This document shows, one piece after another, positions 7,403 through 15,536 of a DNA stretch of 64,000 bases. The stretch is from Neobacillus ginsengisoli (GTDB taxonomy: Bacteria > Bacillota > Bacilli > Bacillales_B > DSM-18226): assembly GCF_030813055.1 (NCBI RefSeq), contig NZ_JAUSTW010000011.1:1-64000 (forward strand), given 5' to 3'. The number at the start of each line of letters is the position of its first letter. The stretch's first letter is position 1. Made by a program: the position numbers and the translations under genes. The notes beneath the pieces are model-generated. The model saw nothing but the letters and a program-made list of their open reading frames with translations. It was not told the origin of the DNA and ran no database searches.

Positions 7403-7593
7403 CACTAACCTGCCTGTTATCAGAAAAAGAAAAAAGAGCCTGGATCCTAATATTAAATAATCGCGCCCTTTAATGGAATAACTTAGTCCTAAAATCACTT
7501 AATTGTTATTCAACAAACGCACCCTTTGGTTTAACAAGGTTGATTTTTTCTACCTCTTAAAATTAAAAACCCGCTGTTCCCAGACTCCATTAG

Positions 7594-7784
7594 TTATCGG
7601 ACCTCAATTAACTTAATTATTTTGCCGTCCTCATCTATTTCAACTTTAAATTTATCTTCTGTATATAATTCAATTCGTGGAGTTACTTGAAATGTCCTAA
7701 CCTGGGAAAGCAAATTATTTTCGTAAGTGTATTCTTCAATATAAAGGTTATTAAAAGGCTGCAGCAATGGCAGCCCGTCTCACT
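7594..7784 (-). pseudogene. C-terminal remnant of an unknown protein
   Basis: On the minus strand a frame of about 63 codons reads ...LLQPFNNLYIEEYTYENN... and ends ...IDEDGKIIKLIEVR before TAA at 7594-7596. The composition is clearly protein-like, but upstream it runs into an in-frame TGA and has no ATG or ribosome site. It is best read as the 3' remnant of a gene. The C-terminal 'FKVEIDEDGKII' style is reminiscent of the 188-residue protein at 6836-7402, so the two may once have been related paralogues. Confidence 0.45.
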
Positions 7785-7843
7785 AATTAACTTATGTGAC
7801 ACTATTATAACTTTAGATAATACCTGTAGTTTTACTAAACAGG

Positions 7844-7993
7844 TTATTGAACATTTTTACTATTTGGCTGCTGAATAGATACATGTTGTGGTTTTTCTGG
7901 ATATGGTCGCTTACCTGGATCGTCAGGACCAGTAAGGTTATTTCTTTGATCCAGAACTTTCCCTGTATACTCAATAGGATTTATATCTGCCAT
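7844..7993 (-). CDS. 49-residue hydrophilic small protein
   Basis: A minus-strand ATG at 7993 with an excellent ribosome site (GGAGGT, 6 bases upstream) opens 49 codons: MADINPIEYTGKVLDQRNNL, then TGPDDPGKRPYPEKPQ and a Gln/Asn-rich end. It is proline-rich with no membrane segment or cysteine, and probably extended. I do not recognise the family. The strong ribosome site is the main reason to call it a real gene. Confidence 0.6.
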   Translation of the reverse strand: MADINPIEYTGKVLDQRNNLTGPDDPGKRPYPEKPQHVSIQQPNSKNVQ

Positions 7994-8252
7994 TATTTTC
8001 ACCTCCATTAATAGGATGGTTGAAAAATAAATTCACATGACAGGTAATTTCTCCTTATCAATAAATGAGTTTTTATCTAAAGCATAATAATTACTAAGCA
8101 GGTTGTGCTAAAGGGGATGTATCCAAAATCTTATCGTGAAGGGCAACGATCTTTTATCAAACACTGTTAATTGCTTGATACACAATCGGGGGCTATTCTA
8201 CAATTTCTAAAGCTTCTTTTAACTCGGATTGTTGTTGAACGATCTTCCATTT

Positions 8253-8325
8253 AAGGGCGCAAGAATTGAACAACGATGGACTGTTTCAGCAGATCATTTT
8301 TCTTGATCTTTAATCAGTTAAATGG
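8253..8325 (+). repeat. dispersed GGGCGC repeat, copy 3 (decayed)
   Basis: GGGCGCAAGAATTGAACAAC... matches the copies at 1932 and 6656. The hairpin's right arm has changed (CAGATC instead of CAGTCC), so the terminator-like stem is broken. Confidence 0.7.
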
Positions 8326-8394
8326 CAGTTTAATTGAATAAGGAAATGACTCCTTTATGTCGCTTTTGACCCAAAAAGCGAAAAAGGAATAGGA

Positions 8395-8523
8395 TTAACC
8401 TTTTCCCGATAATTGTTTTATATCCAATAGTAAACGAATAATAATAAAGCTAAAAATAGTCGATAGTAACGTAGTACCAAGTCCAAGTTTAATAATTATA
8501 TTATCTTTATTTTTTTGAAACAT
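8395..8523 (-). CDS. 42-residue single-pass membrane small protein
   Basis: A minus-strand ATG at 8523 encodes MFQKNKDNIIIKLGLGTTLL followed by STIFSFIIIRLLLDIKQ and a short polar tail. It has one about 24-residue hydrophobic helix between a basic N-terminus and a polar C-terminus. The ribosome site is modest (AAGGA about 9 bases upstream). The size and layout suit a small membrane peptide or type I toxin-like product, but there is no direct evidence of function. Confidence 0.5.
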   Translation of the reverse strand: MFQKNKDNIIIKLGLGTTLLSTIFSFIIIRLLLDIKQLSGKG

Positions 8524-8617
8524 AAAGTTCTATCCTTAGGTTAACTTTTTTGTGTTGTTAGTTTACCCAATAAAAGCAAATATTTACATTAAAAAATACT
8601 GCTCAAATATAAAACAA

Positions 8618-9628
8618 TTATTTAGTTAGTTGAATTCGATCCTCAATCTGTGGAGGTTCTTCCATCCAGCCATTTTTGATCATAATCTTTCCTCCATCTT
8701 GAGCAAAAGTGAAAATATCTGTTGCAAGGATAGCCATTTTTGCCGGCAACTCATTTCGTAAACTAAATGCACCTCCCAATGCATTGCTTCCGAGCCCAAA
8801 TGAAGTTAACAAACTGGTGTTGTACATCATCAATTTATCAGAAAATGGTGCGCTTTTGACGAAGTTGCTTTACCGGCATGAGTAGCTGGGGGTTCAATAA
8901 AACTTTGGCGTAAAAATTCACCTAAATCCATTTCGATCTTTATTGACAATTTCCTCCCTTTGACAAGATAGTTTTGCACCTCCTTATTTGAAGCAACTTG
9001 AGCAAATCCAATCATTAATTGCATTCCTACAAGGTTTGTTTCTATGGCATGATGGATAAGAGAAACTTCAATCGTATTTAGGGATCTCGGATCACCAAAC
9101 AAATTAAAACCACTCCTATAATTTTTATCTTGTACAAAATGCACCTCTTTAAGCATTGATACAAAAGCTGGACTCACCAAAACCCCTTTTCTAAAAGGAA
9201 TTGAGTTGATTGGCTGTTCATCGCTTGGGATTCAGCTGTCAAATCGATAAAAAAATCATTAATATCTTTCAGATAAGACATACCACAAAAAAGTGAATAA
9301 AGGCTCATTTCCACCTTTGTCATCATAGGCAAATACATGATATCGTACATGAAAACATACAACTTTGGAACTCCTTTATGTACATCGCTTTCTGTAAAAC
9401 CAAGAGGAATTAAACTCCTTCATGTTGGAATATACTTGTAATCATTTCTACGTTTTTAGCAGCACTATTATAATGTGACTGTAACAACTGTTTTTCTGCA
9501 TCATTGGCGTTTTCTATAAAATGCTCCAAAATTCTGAGAATCATGGTTTTTTCTTGATAAGCCATCCATAAATTTGCTAATTCTGATGATGTGATTGGAA
9601 CTCCTCTCGAAGTCATAATGGTAACCAA
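8618..9628 (-). pseudogene. DUF3231 (CotF-like, spore-associated) gene broken by three frameshifts
   Basis: Four minus-strand open frames are consecutive parts of one DUF3231 protein: N-terminal (9628-9410, ITSSELANLWMAYQEKTMIL), middle (9362-9174), then 9180-8830 (FVSMLKEVHFVQDKNYRSGF) and the C-terminus (8833-8618, ending WMEEPPQIEDRIQLTK). Between the first two, the bridging sequence IPLGFTESDVHKGVPKLYVF is readable in another frame. The breaks lie near 9415, 9177 (next to an AAAACCCC run) and 8832. An intact DUF3231 protein is about 330 residues and the pieces add up to this. The family is common in spore-formers. At least three indels in one gene indicate long-standing decay or poor sequence quality. 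Confidence 0.85.
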
Positions 9629-9757
9629 CCCCTCCTAGTTTTATTTAGTTAATAAAACCATAAGAAAAAATTTTAATAAAAATAAGTTTTGCTTTTGGGA
9701 TTAATTAGCAGATGGGAAGTAATAAATTCTTGATTTGTGAAGGATTGCACTTAAAGT

Positions 9758-9806
9758 AACGGGTGCAAGAGTTGAAGACCAGCTGCCATATTGGTGGCTT
9801 TTTCAT
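9758..9806 (+). repeat. divergent copy of the CGGGTGCAAGA repeat with a hairpin
   Basis: AACGGGTGCAAGAGTTGAAG resembles the core of the other copies. It is followed by AGCTGCCA/TGGTGGCT around a TAT loop and a T-run, so it could terminate transcription. Confidence 0.45.
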
Positions 9807-9872
9807 ATTCTGCTAACGGTTTAGAATAATTGAACAATGATAAGAGAAAAGTAGTGAAAAAAGTACATTTTT

Positions 9873-10331
9873 ATGATTGGACTTATTATAGCTGTAATTC
9901 TTTTTAATTTGATTGCTTTTATAACTACCAAGCGACTTACTAAAAATCAGATTATTCATATTTGGTTGTTCACCATTACTTTACAGACTATTGCTGATTT
10001 GTTTATTGACCAAAAATACCACGGTTATTGGTACTTTACACAAGATGTAGATTGGGAAGCTTTACCTAACATTACAATGCTTTTACCACCTGTAAATATG
10101 ATGTTTTTGAATTGGTATCCTTTTAACTCTCCATTATTAAAAAGAATTCTTTATTATATTTATTGGATATTGTTTATGCTGATTTATGAAGAAATACCAT
10201 TACTTCCAGAACCTTGGGGGTACTTCAATTATGGGTGGTGGAAATTGGAGTATTCTTTTCTTGTTGACCCTCTTTTGTTAGTTATTTTACTGAATTTTTA
10301 TAAGTGGATTTGTAAGATTGAAAAAAGTTAA
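9873..10331 (+). CDS. CBO0543-like multi-pass membrane protein
   Basis: A 152-residue integral membrane protein with about four hydrophobic segments (residues 1-18, 27-45, 86-108, 130-148) and many aromatic residues between them: KYHGYWYFTQDVDW, LLPPVNMMFLNWYPF and LPEPWGYFNYGWW. This pattern matches small CBO0543-type membrane proteins that are frequent in Bacillus and Clostridium and have no assigned function. It stands alone and ends with a clear terminator, so it is probably monocistronic. The ribosome site before the ATG is weak. Confidence 0.6.
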   Translation: MIGLIIAVILFNLIAFITTKRLTKNQIIHIWLFTITLQTIADLFIDQKYHGYWYFTQDVDWEALPNITMLLPPVNMMFLNWYPFNSPLLKRILYYIYWILFMLIYEEIPLLPEPWGYFNYGWWKLEYSFLVDPLLLVILLNFYKWICKIEKS

Positions 10332-10339
10332 GTTATGGA

Positions 10340-10369
10340 GCATTACTGGAGCAACGGTAATGCTTTTTT
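10340..10369 (+). terminator. Rho-independent terminator
   Basis: GCATTAC (10340-10346) pairs with GTAATGC (10357-10363), followed by T6. It serves the membrane-protein gene ending at 10331. Confidence 0.85.
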
Positions 10370-10412
10370 ATTCTTCAAGTAACGTGGAAGTTGAATAAGA
10401 ATGGATTCTAGA

Positions 10413-10439
10413 AGATCGTCATTAGAGTCGATCTTTTTC
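10413..10439 (+). terminator. second hairpin with T-run
   Basis: AGATCG (10413-10418) pairs with CGATCT (10429-10434), followed by T5. No gene ends immediately before it, so it may be a remnant. Confidence 0.5.
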
Positions 10440-10554
10440 TTTTCACTGTTTCAGATAAAAGAGTTACTATTTGAAAGCCCGTTGGAACCCAATTTATAGT
10501 GATAATATTTTATGATTTAGAAAAAAATAGTTTTTAGGAAAGGAGGGATTTCGA

Positions 10555-10944
10555 ATGTCTGTGAAAAAGTGGTTTACAGGATTGGTCGTTTTGCTTGCAA
10601 TGATTTTGATTGTGACAACTCTAGGCTCACTCGGCGTATTTGCAGAATCGGGTGGTGGAACTCAGCCTATGGAGACGGTTAAAGCAATTGAGGTCGAGTT
10701 GAACGATGATTACTTTAATCCGAAAGTCATCACTATTCTCAATGGAAAAACGATACCGTTGATATTGAAAAACGAAGGTAAGAAAGAACACACCTTCACA
10801 GTGGAAAAGCTCGGAATTGACGCTGAAGTACAGCCAGGAAAAGAAAAAACCATTACCGTGAAACCGAAAAATCCTGGTACATATGAACTGATATGTCGGT
10901 ACCATTTCCAGAAAGGAATGGTTGGAAAAGTAATAGTCAAATAA
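10555..10944 (+). CDS. secreted/anchored cupredoxin-domain copper protein
   Basis: A 129-residue protein with an N-terminal signal/anchor segment (residues 5-30, WFTGLVVLLAMILIVTTLGS then VFAESG) and a cupredoxin domain at about 42-129. All four type-1 copper ligands are visible: H79 (KKEHTF), C114, H117 (CRYHF) and M122 (KGM). The domain acts outside the membrane, probably as an electron carrier or copper-binding protein. AGGAAAGGAGGG lies before the ATG at 10555 and a terminator follows directly. The remains of a heavy-metal P-type ATPase 560 bp downstream suggest this was once a metal-handling locus. Confidence 0.85.
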   Translation: MSVKKWFTGLVVLLAMILIVTTLGSLGVFAESGGGTQPMETVKAIEVELNDDYFNPKVITILNGKTIPLILKNEGKKEHTFTVEKLGIDAEVQPGKEKTITVKPKNPGTYELICRYHFQKGMVGKVIVK

Positions 10945-10945
10945 C

Positions 10946-10975
10946 AAGCAGGTCCAATCGGACCTTGCTTTTTTA
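10946..10975 (+). terminator. Rho-independent terminator of the cupredoxin gene
   Basis: AAGCAGGTCC (10946-10955) pairs with GGACCTTGCTT (10960-10970), followed by T6. Confidence 0.85.
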
Positions 10976-11207
10976 ATAGGCAACGGCAACTAAGAAGTGA
11001 AATGCTCACTATTTGTTAAAGTAAAGAGCTAGGTTTGTTCAATAATACATTTTTGTTAGTGTTGGAAGTTTACTGTTATTGTTATCAATAATTATTTCTT
11101 TTAAGTGAAAATTGAAGAATTGTATTTTAGTGTAGTTAAACCTAAAGAATGTGAATCGATTCATTTACACTAGCGGTTCCTTATCTTGAATAAGATTTAA
11201 GCACGAT

Positions 11208-11297
11208 CTTCAACAAACGGGCGCGATTGTTCAATAATTAAATCCCAATTTCTCATTCATTTATATCACTGAGAGATTGGGATTTTTAATTCTTGAA
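11208..11297 (+). repeat. CAACAAACGGGCGC repeat with long hairpin
   Basis: CTTCAACAAACGGGCGCGAT starts the element. Beyond it, AAATCCCAATTTCTCA pairs with the TGAGAGATTGGGATTT stretch, followed by a T-run. The hairpin sequence is unrelated to that of other copies; only the core is shared. Confidence 0.65.
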
Positions 11298-11337
11298 TAT
11301 CCTTAACGTTGTAAATATGCGTTTTGCTGGTTATTCA

Positions 11338-11403
11338 GATAGGAAAATCGGTGTGAAAATCGAATTTATATTAATAAAATCGATTTTCCACTTTCCTATC
11401 TAG
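11338..11403. repeat. imperfect 65-bp palindrome
   Basis: AGATAGGAAA and GAAAATCGA on the left mirror TCGATTTTC and TTTCCTATCT on the right. The whole is AT-rich and has no T-run, so it is not an obvious terminator. It lies 100 bp before the truncated P-type ATPase and may mark the element that removed the front of that gene. Confidence 0.55.
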
Positions 11404-11505
11404 CACCACTAAATGAATTTTTTCATATTTTGCAATTTATTTATTTGACTCCAAGCAAACAAATAGGAAATTCCGATTTATATTACGTAAAATAGTAAGC
11501 TTTTA

Positions 11506-12216
11506 GGATATGGGTTAAACGGAATCTTAGACGGAAAGTCTTATAAAATTGGGAAAGCTGACTTTATTGGAGATGAAGCTAGGAGTTTTCAAAAATCAAC
11601 TGTAAGTAAACTGTCCAAACAAGGGAAGACAATCGTATATATTGCTGATAAAGACGATGTATTAGGGATTGTTGCTTTTAAGGATATCATACGTGAAGAA
11701 ACTGTGGCAGCTATTCGAGAATTGAACGAAATGGGTATAAAAACGATTATGATGACAGGTGATAACGAACAGACCGCGCAGGTTATCGCTGAGGAAAGCG
11801 GAATATCAGAATATTATGCGTCCTGTTTACCTGAAACAAAAGTACAAACCGTGAAAGAACTGAAGGAAAAAAATAAAACAGTGGCTATGGTAGGAGATGG
11901 TATCAATGATGCACCCGCCTTAGCAACCGCAAGTGTAGGAATAGCGATGGGAGAAGGAACCGATGTAGCATTAGAAACTGCAGATGTGGTATTAATGAAA
12001 AACGATCTTTCTCCTCTTGCACAAGCAATTCGTTTGTCCAAAAGAATGAATACCATTGTAAAACAAAATGTTATCTTTTCTCTTTCTGTAATTCTACTAT
12101 TAATTTGTTCTAATTTCTTTCAAATCCTTGGTTTACCGTTTGGCGTTATTGGACATGAAGGAAGTACAATTTTAGTCATTTTAAATGGATTACGTCTTTT
12201 GCAGACGAATAAATAG
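11506..12216 (+). pseudogene. 5'-truncated P1B-type heavy-metal ATPase
   Basis: An uninterrupted frame from about 11506 encodes only the C-terminal about 235 residues of a P1B ATPase: the end of the nucleotide-binding domain (GYGLNGILDG, FKDIIREETV), the MMTGDN motif, the hinge MVGDGINDAPALA, and the last two membrane helices ending in HEGSTILVILNGLRLL. The HEGST motif is typical of the P1B-4 group (ZosA/PfeT/CoaT-like Zn, Fe or Co exporters). The membrane helices with the metal site, the actuator domain and the DKTGT phosphorylation site are missing, so it cannot pump metal. The internal GTG at 11704 is not a plausible real start. Confidence 0.88.
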
Positions 12217-12287
12217 ATACATGGAAAAAGATTCCCCATAGGAATATATACTTATAAATTAATTCGGAATCCATTAGCTTACGAACC

Positions 12288-12473
12288 TTGTATAGTGAGG
12301 AGAAAGAAGAAGGCAATAAGGTAACTGTTAAAGCATGCTTACATAGTGAAACCAAAAAAGATACAGTAGTTGAAGAAATTGTTGGGTCCATAAGTTTAGA
12401 AAAGGAAGTTACCGCCATTGGATGGAAATTGGTTACAGTCCCCAACCATATTATACATAGCGATGAATTGTAA
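12288..12473 (+). pseudogene. fragment resembling the MgtC C-terminal domain
   Basis: A 61-residue frame (TTG start, no good ribosome site) reads KVTVKACLHSETKKDTVVEE, then ISLEKEVTAIGWKLVTVP. The beta-alpha-beta rhythm and the 'T-x-IGW' ending recall the ACT-like C-terminal domain of MgtC/SapB proteins. The MgtC gene at 47087-47629 in this window lacks exactly that domain. The assignment is tentative; a metal-binding domain of another transporter is possible. Confidence 0.35.
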
Positions 12474-12504
12474 TAATGAAATTTAAAAAATTAGTATCAA
12501 TTTT

Positions 12505-12639
12505 ATTGGATATGAAAGTACTAATTTAATCATTTTAAATGGATTACAGCTTTTATTGAGGAATAATAGAATAAATGGTAAAATATTTCCTCTTTTTTGG
12601 CAGTTTATACTTTTGTATACAAGTTCAAAGGAGATTTGA
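12505..12639 (+). pseudogene. second remnant of a P1B ATPase C-terminus
   Basis: The frame IGYESTNLIILNGLQLLLRN is a degraded copy of the GHEGSTILVILNGLRLLQTN tail encoded at about 12148-12213, about 340 bp upstream. Two tails in a row indicate a former tandem pair of metal ATPases, or a local duplication with deletion between the copies. Confidence 0.6.
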
Positions 12640-12714
12640 TGTGTCCTCATGTGATAGTAGAACCATATACATTTTTAGTATAATGTCAATTTTCGGAAGT
12701 TAGCAATCTAAAAG

Positions 12715-12737
12715 CCCCTTGGTATTCAAGGGGTTTC
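12715..12737 (+). terminator. hairpin, possible terminator
   Basis: CCCCTTG (12715-12721) pairs with CAAGGGG (12727-12733), followed by only three T. It has AAAG before it, so it could work in either direction. Confidence 0.5.
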
Positions 12738-12854
12738 AATTTGGTGTTTTTATGGTTTATGCAGATATCAGTTGACATGCAGCTTTTTTTGTAAAAAAAC
12801 TCAATGTAACTTAATAGAGATTAAGTTACATTCGGTTATAAACATTTGTTTAAA

Positions 12855-12888
12855 TGACAAAAGGACAGATTCACCAAGTCTGTCCTTT
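12855..12888 (-). terminator. Rho-independent terminator of cwlC
   Basis: On the minus strand AAAGGACAGA (12888-12879) pairs with TCTGTCCTTT (12869-12860) and continues into T. It lies 70 bp after the cwlC stop. Confidence 0.75.
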
Positions 12889-12955
12889 GTTCTTAGAAGA
12901 GGAAGTTCAAAACCTTGTCATATATAAATTATATTCTTTAAAACTAGATACTAAA

Positions 12956-13717
12956 TTATTCATATATCACAATGACATTAAATCCAGCATTCATTGCTTT
13001 TATTGCCAACGCATCTGCATTTTCCTTCGATGCGAAAGCACCAATTTGAACTTTATACAAACCATCTCTCAATACAACAATGGCATCAAAACCTTTCGCT
13101 TTCGCTTCTGCTGCAAGGTTGTCCGCATTTGTTTTGTTACTGAATGTACCAATTTGTACTCTATACATAGCAGTTGGTTTTTTAGTTAAATTAAATGCTC
13201 TAGCTAACCCATTGGCATGGCCTCTAGCAATTGTCGTTAGGAAACTTGTATTTTTTAATTTAGCTGCATCATTTGCATCATCGATAAATCCATTTTCTGT
13301 TAACAAAGCTGGCATTTTTGATGCACGTAATACGTAGAAGTTAGCATTTTTTTCACCACGATTAGCGAAATCCACTAGCTTTAGAACCTCTTCATGAATG
13401 ATATTCTGATAAGTTGTTGTAGGGGCTCCACTTCCTGGGTAGATATAACTTTCAAAACCTGTACCTCCACCAGAATTGATATGAATGGAAAGATAATAGT
13501 CTGCTCCCCAATTGTTTGCAGCATCTGTTCTTTCACTTAAGCTAACAGTCTGGTCGCTTGTCCTACTTAACAAGACTGATACACTTTCATACTCATTAAG
13601 TAAGATATCCCTTAAAGTCGAGGCGATTTGTAAAGTGATATTCTTTTCTTGTAGACCATTACCCACAGCTCCAGAGTCTGTACCCCCATGTCCAGGGTCA
13701 ATAAAAAGTTTTACCAT
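12956..13717 (-). CDS. cwlC: sporulation N-acetylmuramoyl-L-alanine amidase, CwlC type
   Basis: A 253-residue Amidase_3 enzyme that cleaves the bond between muramic acid and L-alanine in peptidoglycan. Zinc ligands and catalytic Glu are visible: H10 (DPGHGG), E24 (LQEKN), H79 (LSIHIN) and E141 (LTENGF). Two SPOR repeats follow at about 184-218 and 219-253 (MYRVQIGTFSNKTNADNLAA and LYKVQIGAFASKENADALAI), which bind denuded glycan. There is no signal peptide, as in B. subtilis CwlC (255 residues), which acts in the mother cell at lysis. GGAGGTGATT at 13726-13735 (minus strand) gives the start. The gene is monocistronic with its own terminator and is expected to be sigma-K controlled. Confidence 0.93.
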   Translation of the reverse strand: MVKLFIDPGHGGTDSGAVGNGLQEKNITLQIASTLRDILLNEYESVSVLLSRTSDQTVSLSERTDAANNWGADYYLSIHINSGGGTGFESYIYPGSGAPTTTYQNIIHEEVLKLVDFANRGEKNANFYVLRASKMPALLTENGFIDDANDAAKLKNTSFLTTIARGHANGLARAFNLTKKPTAMYRVQIGTFSNKTNADNLAAEAKAKGFDAIVVLRDGLYKVQIGAFASKENADALAIKAMNAGFNVIVIYE

Positions 13718-13884
13718 CTTATTTAATCACCTCCATTAATAAGGTATTAAAAAGGCGATTAAATGCTTGTACAATAACACTTAAAGATAAAAATTATACT
13801 AAAATCACAATAGTGTATTACTGTCCGCCAGATATAACCATGGTAGGTAATCTGCACGAACATTAGACGTTTATGCGATTTTTT

Positions 13885-14240
13885 TTAACAAGAAAGAATT
13901 GTAAGTGTTTGTGAATTAGGATCTAGTTGTAATGCAAGTTGATTATCGACGAAGAAACGTAGCCCAAACAGACCTGCATCTTGAAAGTCCGGGTCTACAA
14001 TACAAGGTACATCTGAATACATTTGATCGCCTATTTGAAGGTTGCAAACGGATTGATACGCCTGAGTTGTTCCTCCAATACCGCCAATTTGAATGGCACC
14101 TAGATTCGGTAACCCAAGTGCATTCGCAACATCTCCATTGAAAGTTAATTCAAAGGCTCCAGTATCAAGAATCATGTTATCTACAGTATCACCATTGACA
14201 CCGAGTGAAAAATAAAACGCATCGTTGACAATGGTTCCCT
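13885..14240 (-). pseudogene. retropepsin-like aspartyl protease, N-terminally broken
   Basis: The minus-strand frame contains MILDTGAFELTFNGDVANAL with the catalytic Asp-Thr-Gly, then IGGIGGTTQAY and a flap-like region, ending LDPNSQTLTILSC. This is the single-domain, retropepsin-like fold found in some bacteria. The first ATG (14175) lies two residues before the catalytic motif. The true N-terminal strand (IQGTIVNDAFYFSLGVNG) is readable further upstream in the same frame, but an in-frame TGA near 14250 separates it from any start. A shortened product from 14175 would lack the first beta-hairpin, so I call it a pseudogene; start by an unusual codon cannot be excluded. Confidence 0.6.
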
Positions 14241-14411
14241 GTATTCATATAGTGGGCACTTCTTCTGTTTGGTAGTATTTTCTGGACAATCACACTATAC
14301 CAAAGATTGAGGTCCATTTTGTATTTTTAAGGACTATGTCAAGGATCATATTAAAACATTGAAGAATTAATTAGGGCTTAACTGCACCCAATTATTTAGG
14401 TGCGAAATTTG

Positions 14412-14622
14412 AGTTAATAATTTAAAAGTTTAATAGTGAATAAAATTCCCATTTAACAAAACCTGTGTAATCCGTTGACAAATCGTCAACATATAGATAT
14501 ATTTTATAAATAATATTTACTTTATTACAACTAATTTATGGAATTGCAATACATTTTTTAAATAAAAACTAAGATTAATATCTTAATTTCTCATTAATCA
14601 AAAATATGCTTTCATTGTTGGT
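14412..14622 (+). repeat. upstream copy of a duplicated promoter-like segment
   Basis: About 210 bp that is imperfectly repeated at 14684-14861. Shared blocks are TTAATAATTTAAAAGTTTAA, AACAAAACC..GTGTAAT, the GTTGAC...GTCAAC palindrome and AAAACTAAGATTAATATC. No gene follows this copy, only the second copy. Confidence 0.8.
14474..14490. promoter_or_regulatory. GTTGAC-N5-GTCAAC palindrome, copy 1
   Basis: A 6-bp perfect inverted repeat inside the first duplicated segment; same half-site and spacing as the copy at 14739-14759. Confidence 0.65.
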
Positions 14623-14683
14623 GTGTCAATAAATGAAATTAATTCAACAAGTTTATTTATTCCTTTATTAATAAGGTATATTA

Positions 14684-14861
14684 ATAATTTAAAAGTTTAA
14701 TAATGGATTAAATCCCCATTTGACAAAACCAGTGTAATTTGTTGACAAAAAGTCAACAAATAGATTTTTTTATAAACAGCATTTACTTTATTATACTAAT
14801 TTATTGCATTGGATTTTTCATATAAAAACTAAGATTAATATCTTAATTTCTCATTAATTAA
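14684..14861 (+). repeat. second copy of the duplicated promoter-like segment
   Basis: This copy ends 16 bp before the HTH-DUF1232 start codon and includes the AAAGGAAAGG ribosome site region just after it. Together with 14412-14622 it is a direct repeat with roughly 80 per cent identity by eye. Confidence 0.8.
14739..14759. promoter_or_regulatory. TTGTTGAC-N5-GTCAACAA operator, copy 2
   Basis: A perfect palindrome with 8-bp arms (9 with the flanking T/A), 118 bp before the HTH-DUF1232 gene. The internal TTGACA could also serve as a -35 box. It is a likely binding site of the encoded HTH protein. Confidence 0.7.
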
Positions 14862-14876
14862 AGGAAAGGATAGTAT

Positions 14877-15536
14877 ATGATGTCTGATGTAAAAAAAAAT
14901 AGCATTGGTGTGCTGTTAAAAGAATTACTTAAGCAACGGTCATTATCAATGAGGAAACTTAGTAAGCTTACAGAAATCGATATAGCTACAATCTCACGGA
15001 TCATAAACGGTAAACGAAAAGCTACTCCAGAACACTTACAAAAATTTGCTAACTGTCTTAAAGCCCCTATTGCTGATTTACTTCTGGCAGCAAGTTATCC
15101 CATTGAACAAAAACAGGAAAATCTCCACTCTGATGATTTTCATTCGTCTATTGACAGCATTCTAAATATACTTGAATCCTCAAAAATATATAATAAAAAG
15201 TTTACCATTGAAAGTGTTGAACAACAATTAGCTAAATATACACAATTTGCACAAACTGAAGTAGGGAAAGAGACTATTTTAAAGGGCTTTGAGGAGAAGC
15301 TTCAAAAAGTAGACGGCATAGGTCCATTTATTGACCATTTGAAGGATATGTTTGTGAAATTTAGTACGATGAAGAGTACACCACGTGAACTAGCTTTAAT
15401 GGGAGGTGCATTAATCTACTTCATATTACCAATAGATATTATTCCGGATTACATTTTTCCGATAGGGTATCTAGACGACGCAATTGTTGTAAACCTTGTT
15501 TTAGATTTACTATCAAAGGAAGTAAAAGCTCAATAG
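14877..15536 (+). CDS. XRE-type HTH regulator fused to a DUF1232 membrane hairpin (paralogue A)
   Basis: A 219-residue two-domain protein. Residues 10-75 are a Cro/CI helix-turn-helix (LSMRKLSKLTEIDIATISRI, NGKRKATPEHLQKFA). A charged linker with predicted helices runs from 85 to 165. The C-terminus (about 170-215) is a DUF1232/YkvA-like unit with two hydrophobic stretches flanking DIIPDYIFPIGYLDDAIVV. The layout suggests a DNA-binding protein tethered to or sensing the membrane. A paralogue lies at 17262-17903 on the other strand, and both genes have the same GTTGA-N7-TCAAC palindrome upstream. The LCP gene lies between them. ATG at 14877 or 14880 after AAAGGAAAGG. Confidence 0.85.
   Translation: MMSDVKKNSIGVLLKELLKQRSLSMRKLSKLTEIDIATISRIINGKRKATPEHLQKFANCLKAPIADLLLAASYPIEQKQENLHSDDFHSSIDSILNILESSKIYNKKFTIESVEQQLAKYTQFAQTEVGKETILKGFEEKLQKVDGIGPFIDHLKDMFVKFSTMKSTPRELALMGGALIYFILPIDIIPDYIFPIGYLDDAIVVNLVLDLLSKEVKAQ

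Noticed and set aside
7687..7878. 63-codon plus-strand ORF
   Set aside because: The minus strand over the same bases reads as a better protein remnant and as the end of a small gene with a strong ribosome site.
10627..11009. Minus-strand ORFs over the cupredoxin gene
   Set aside because: Shadows of a gene with all four copper ligands and its own terminator.
12854..13189. 111-codon plus-strand ORF
   Set aside because: Antisense to the SPOR repeats of cwlC and starts in the cwlC terminator.
14738..14760. TTGTTGAC palindrome as a LexA box
   Set aside because: The Bacillus LexA site is CGAAC-N4-GTTCG; half-site and spacing do not fit.
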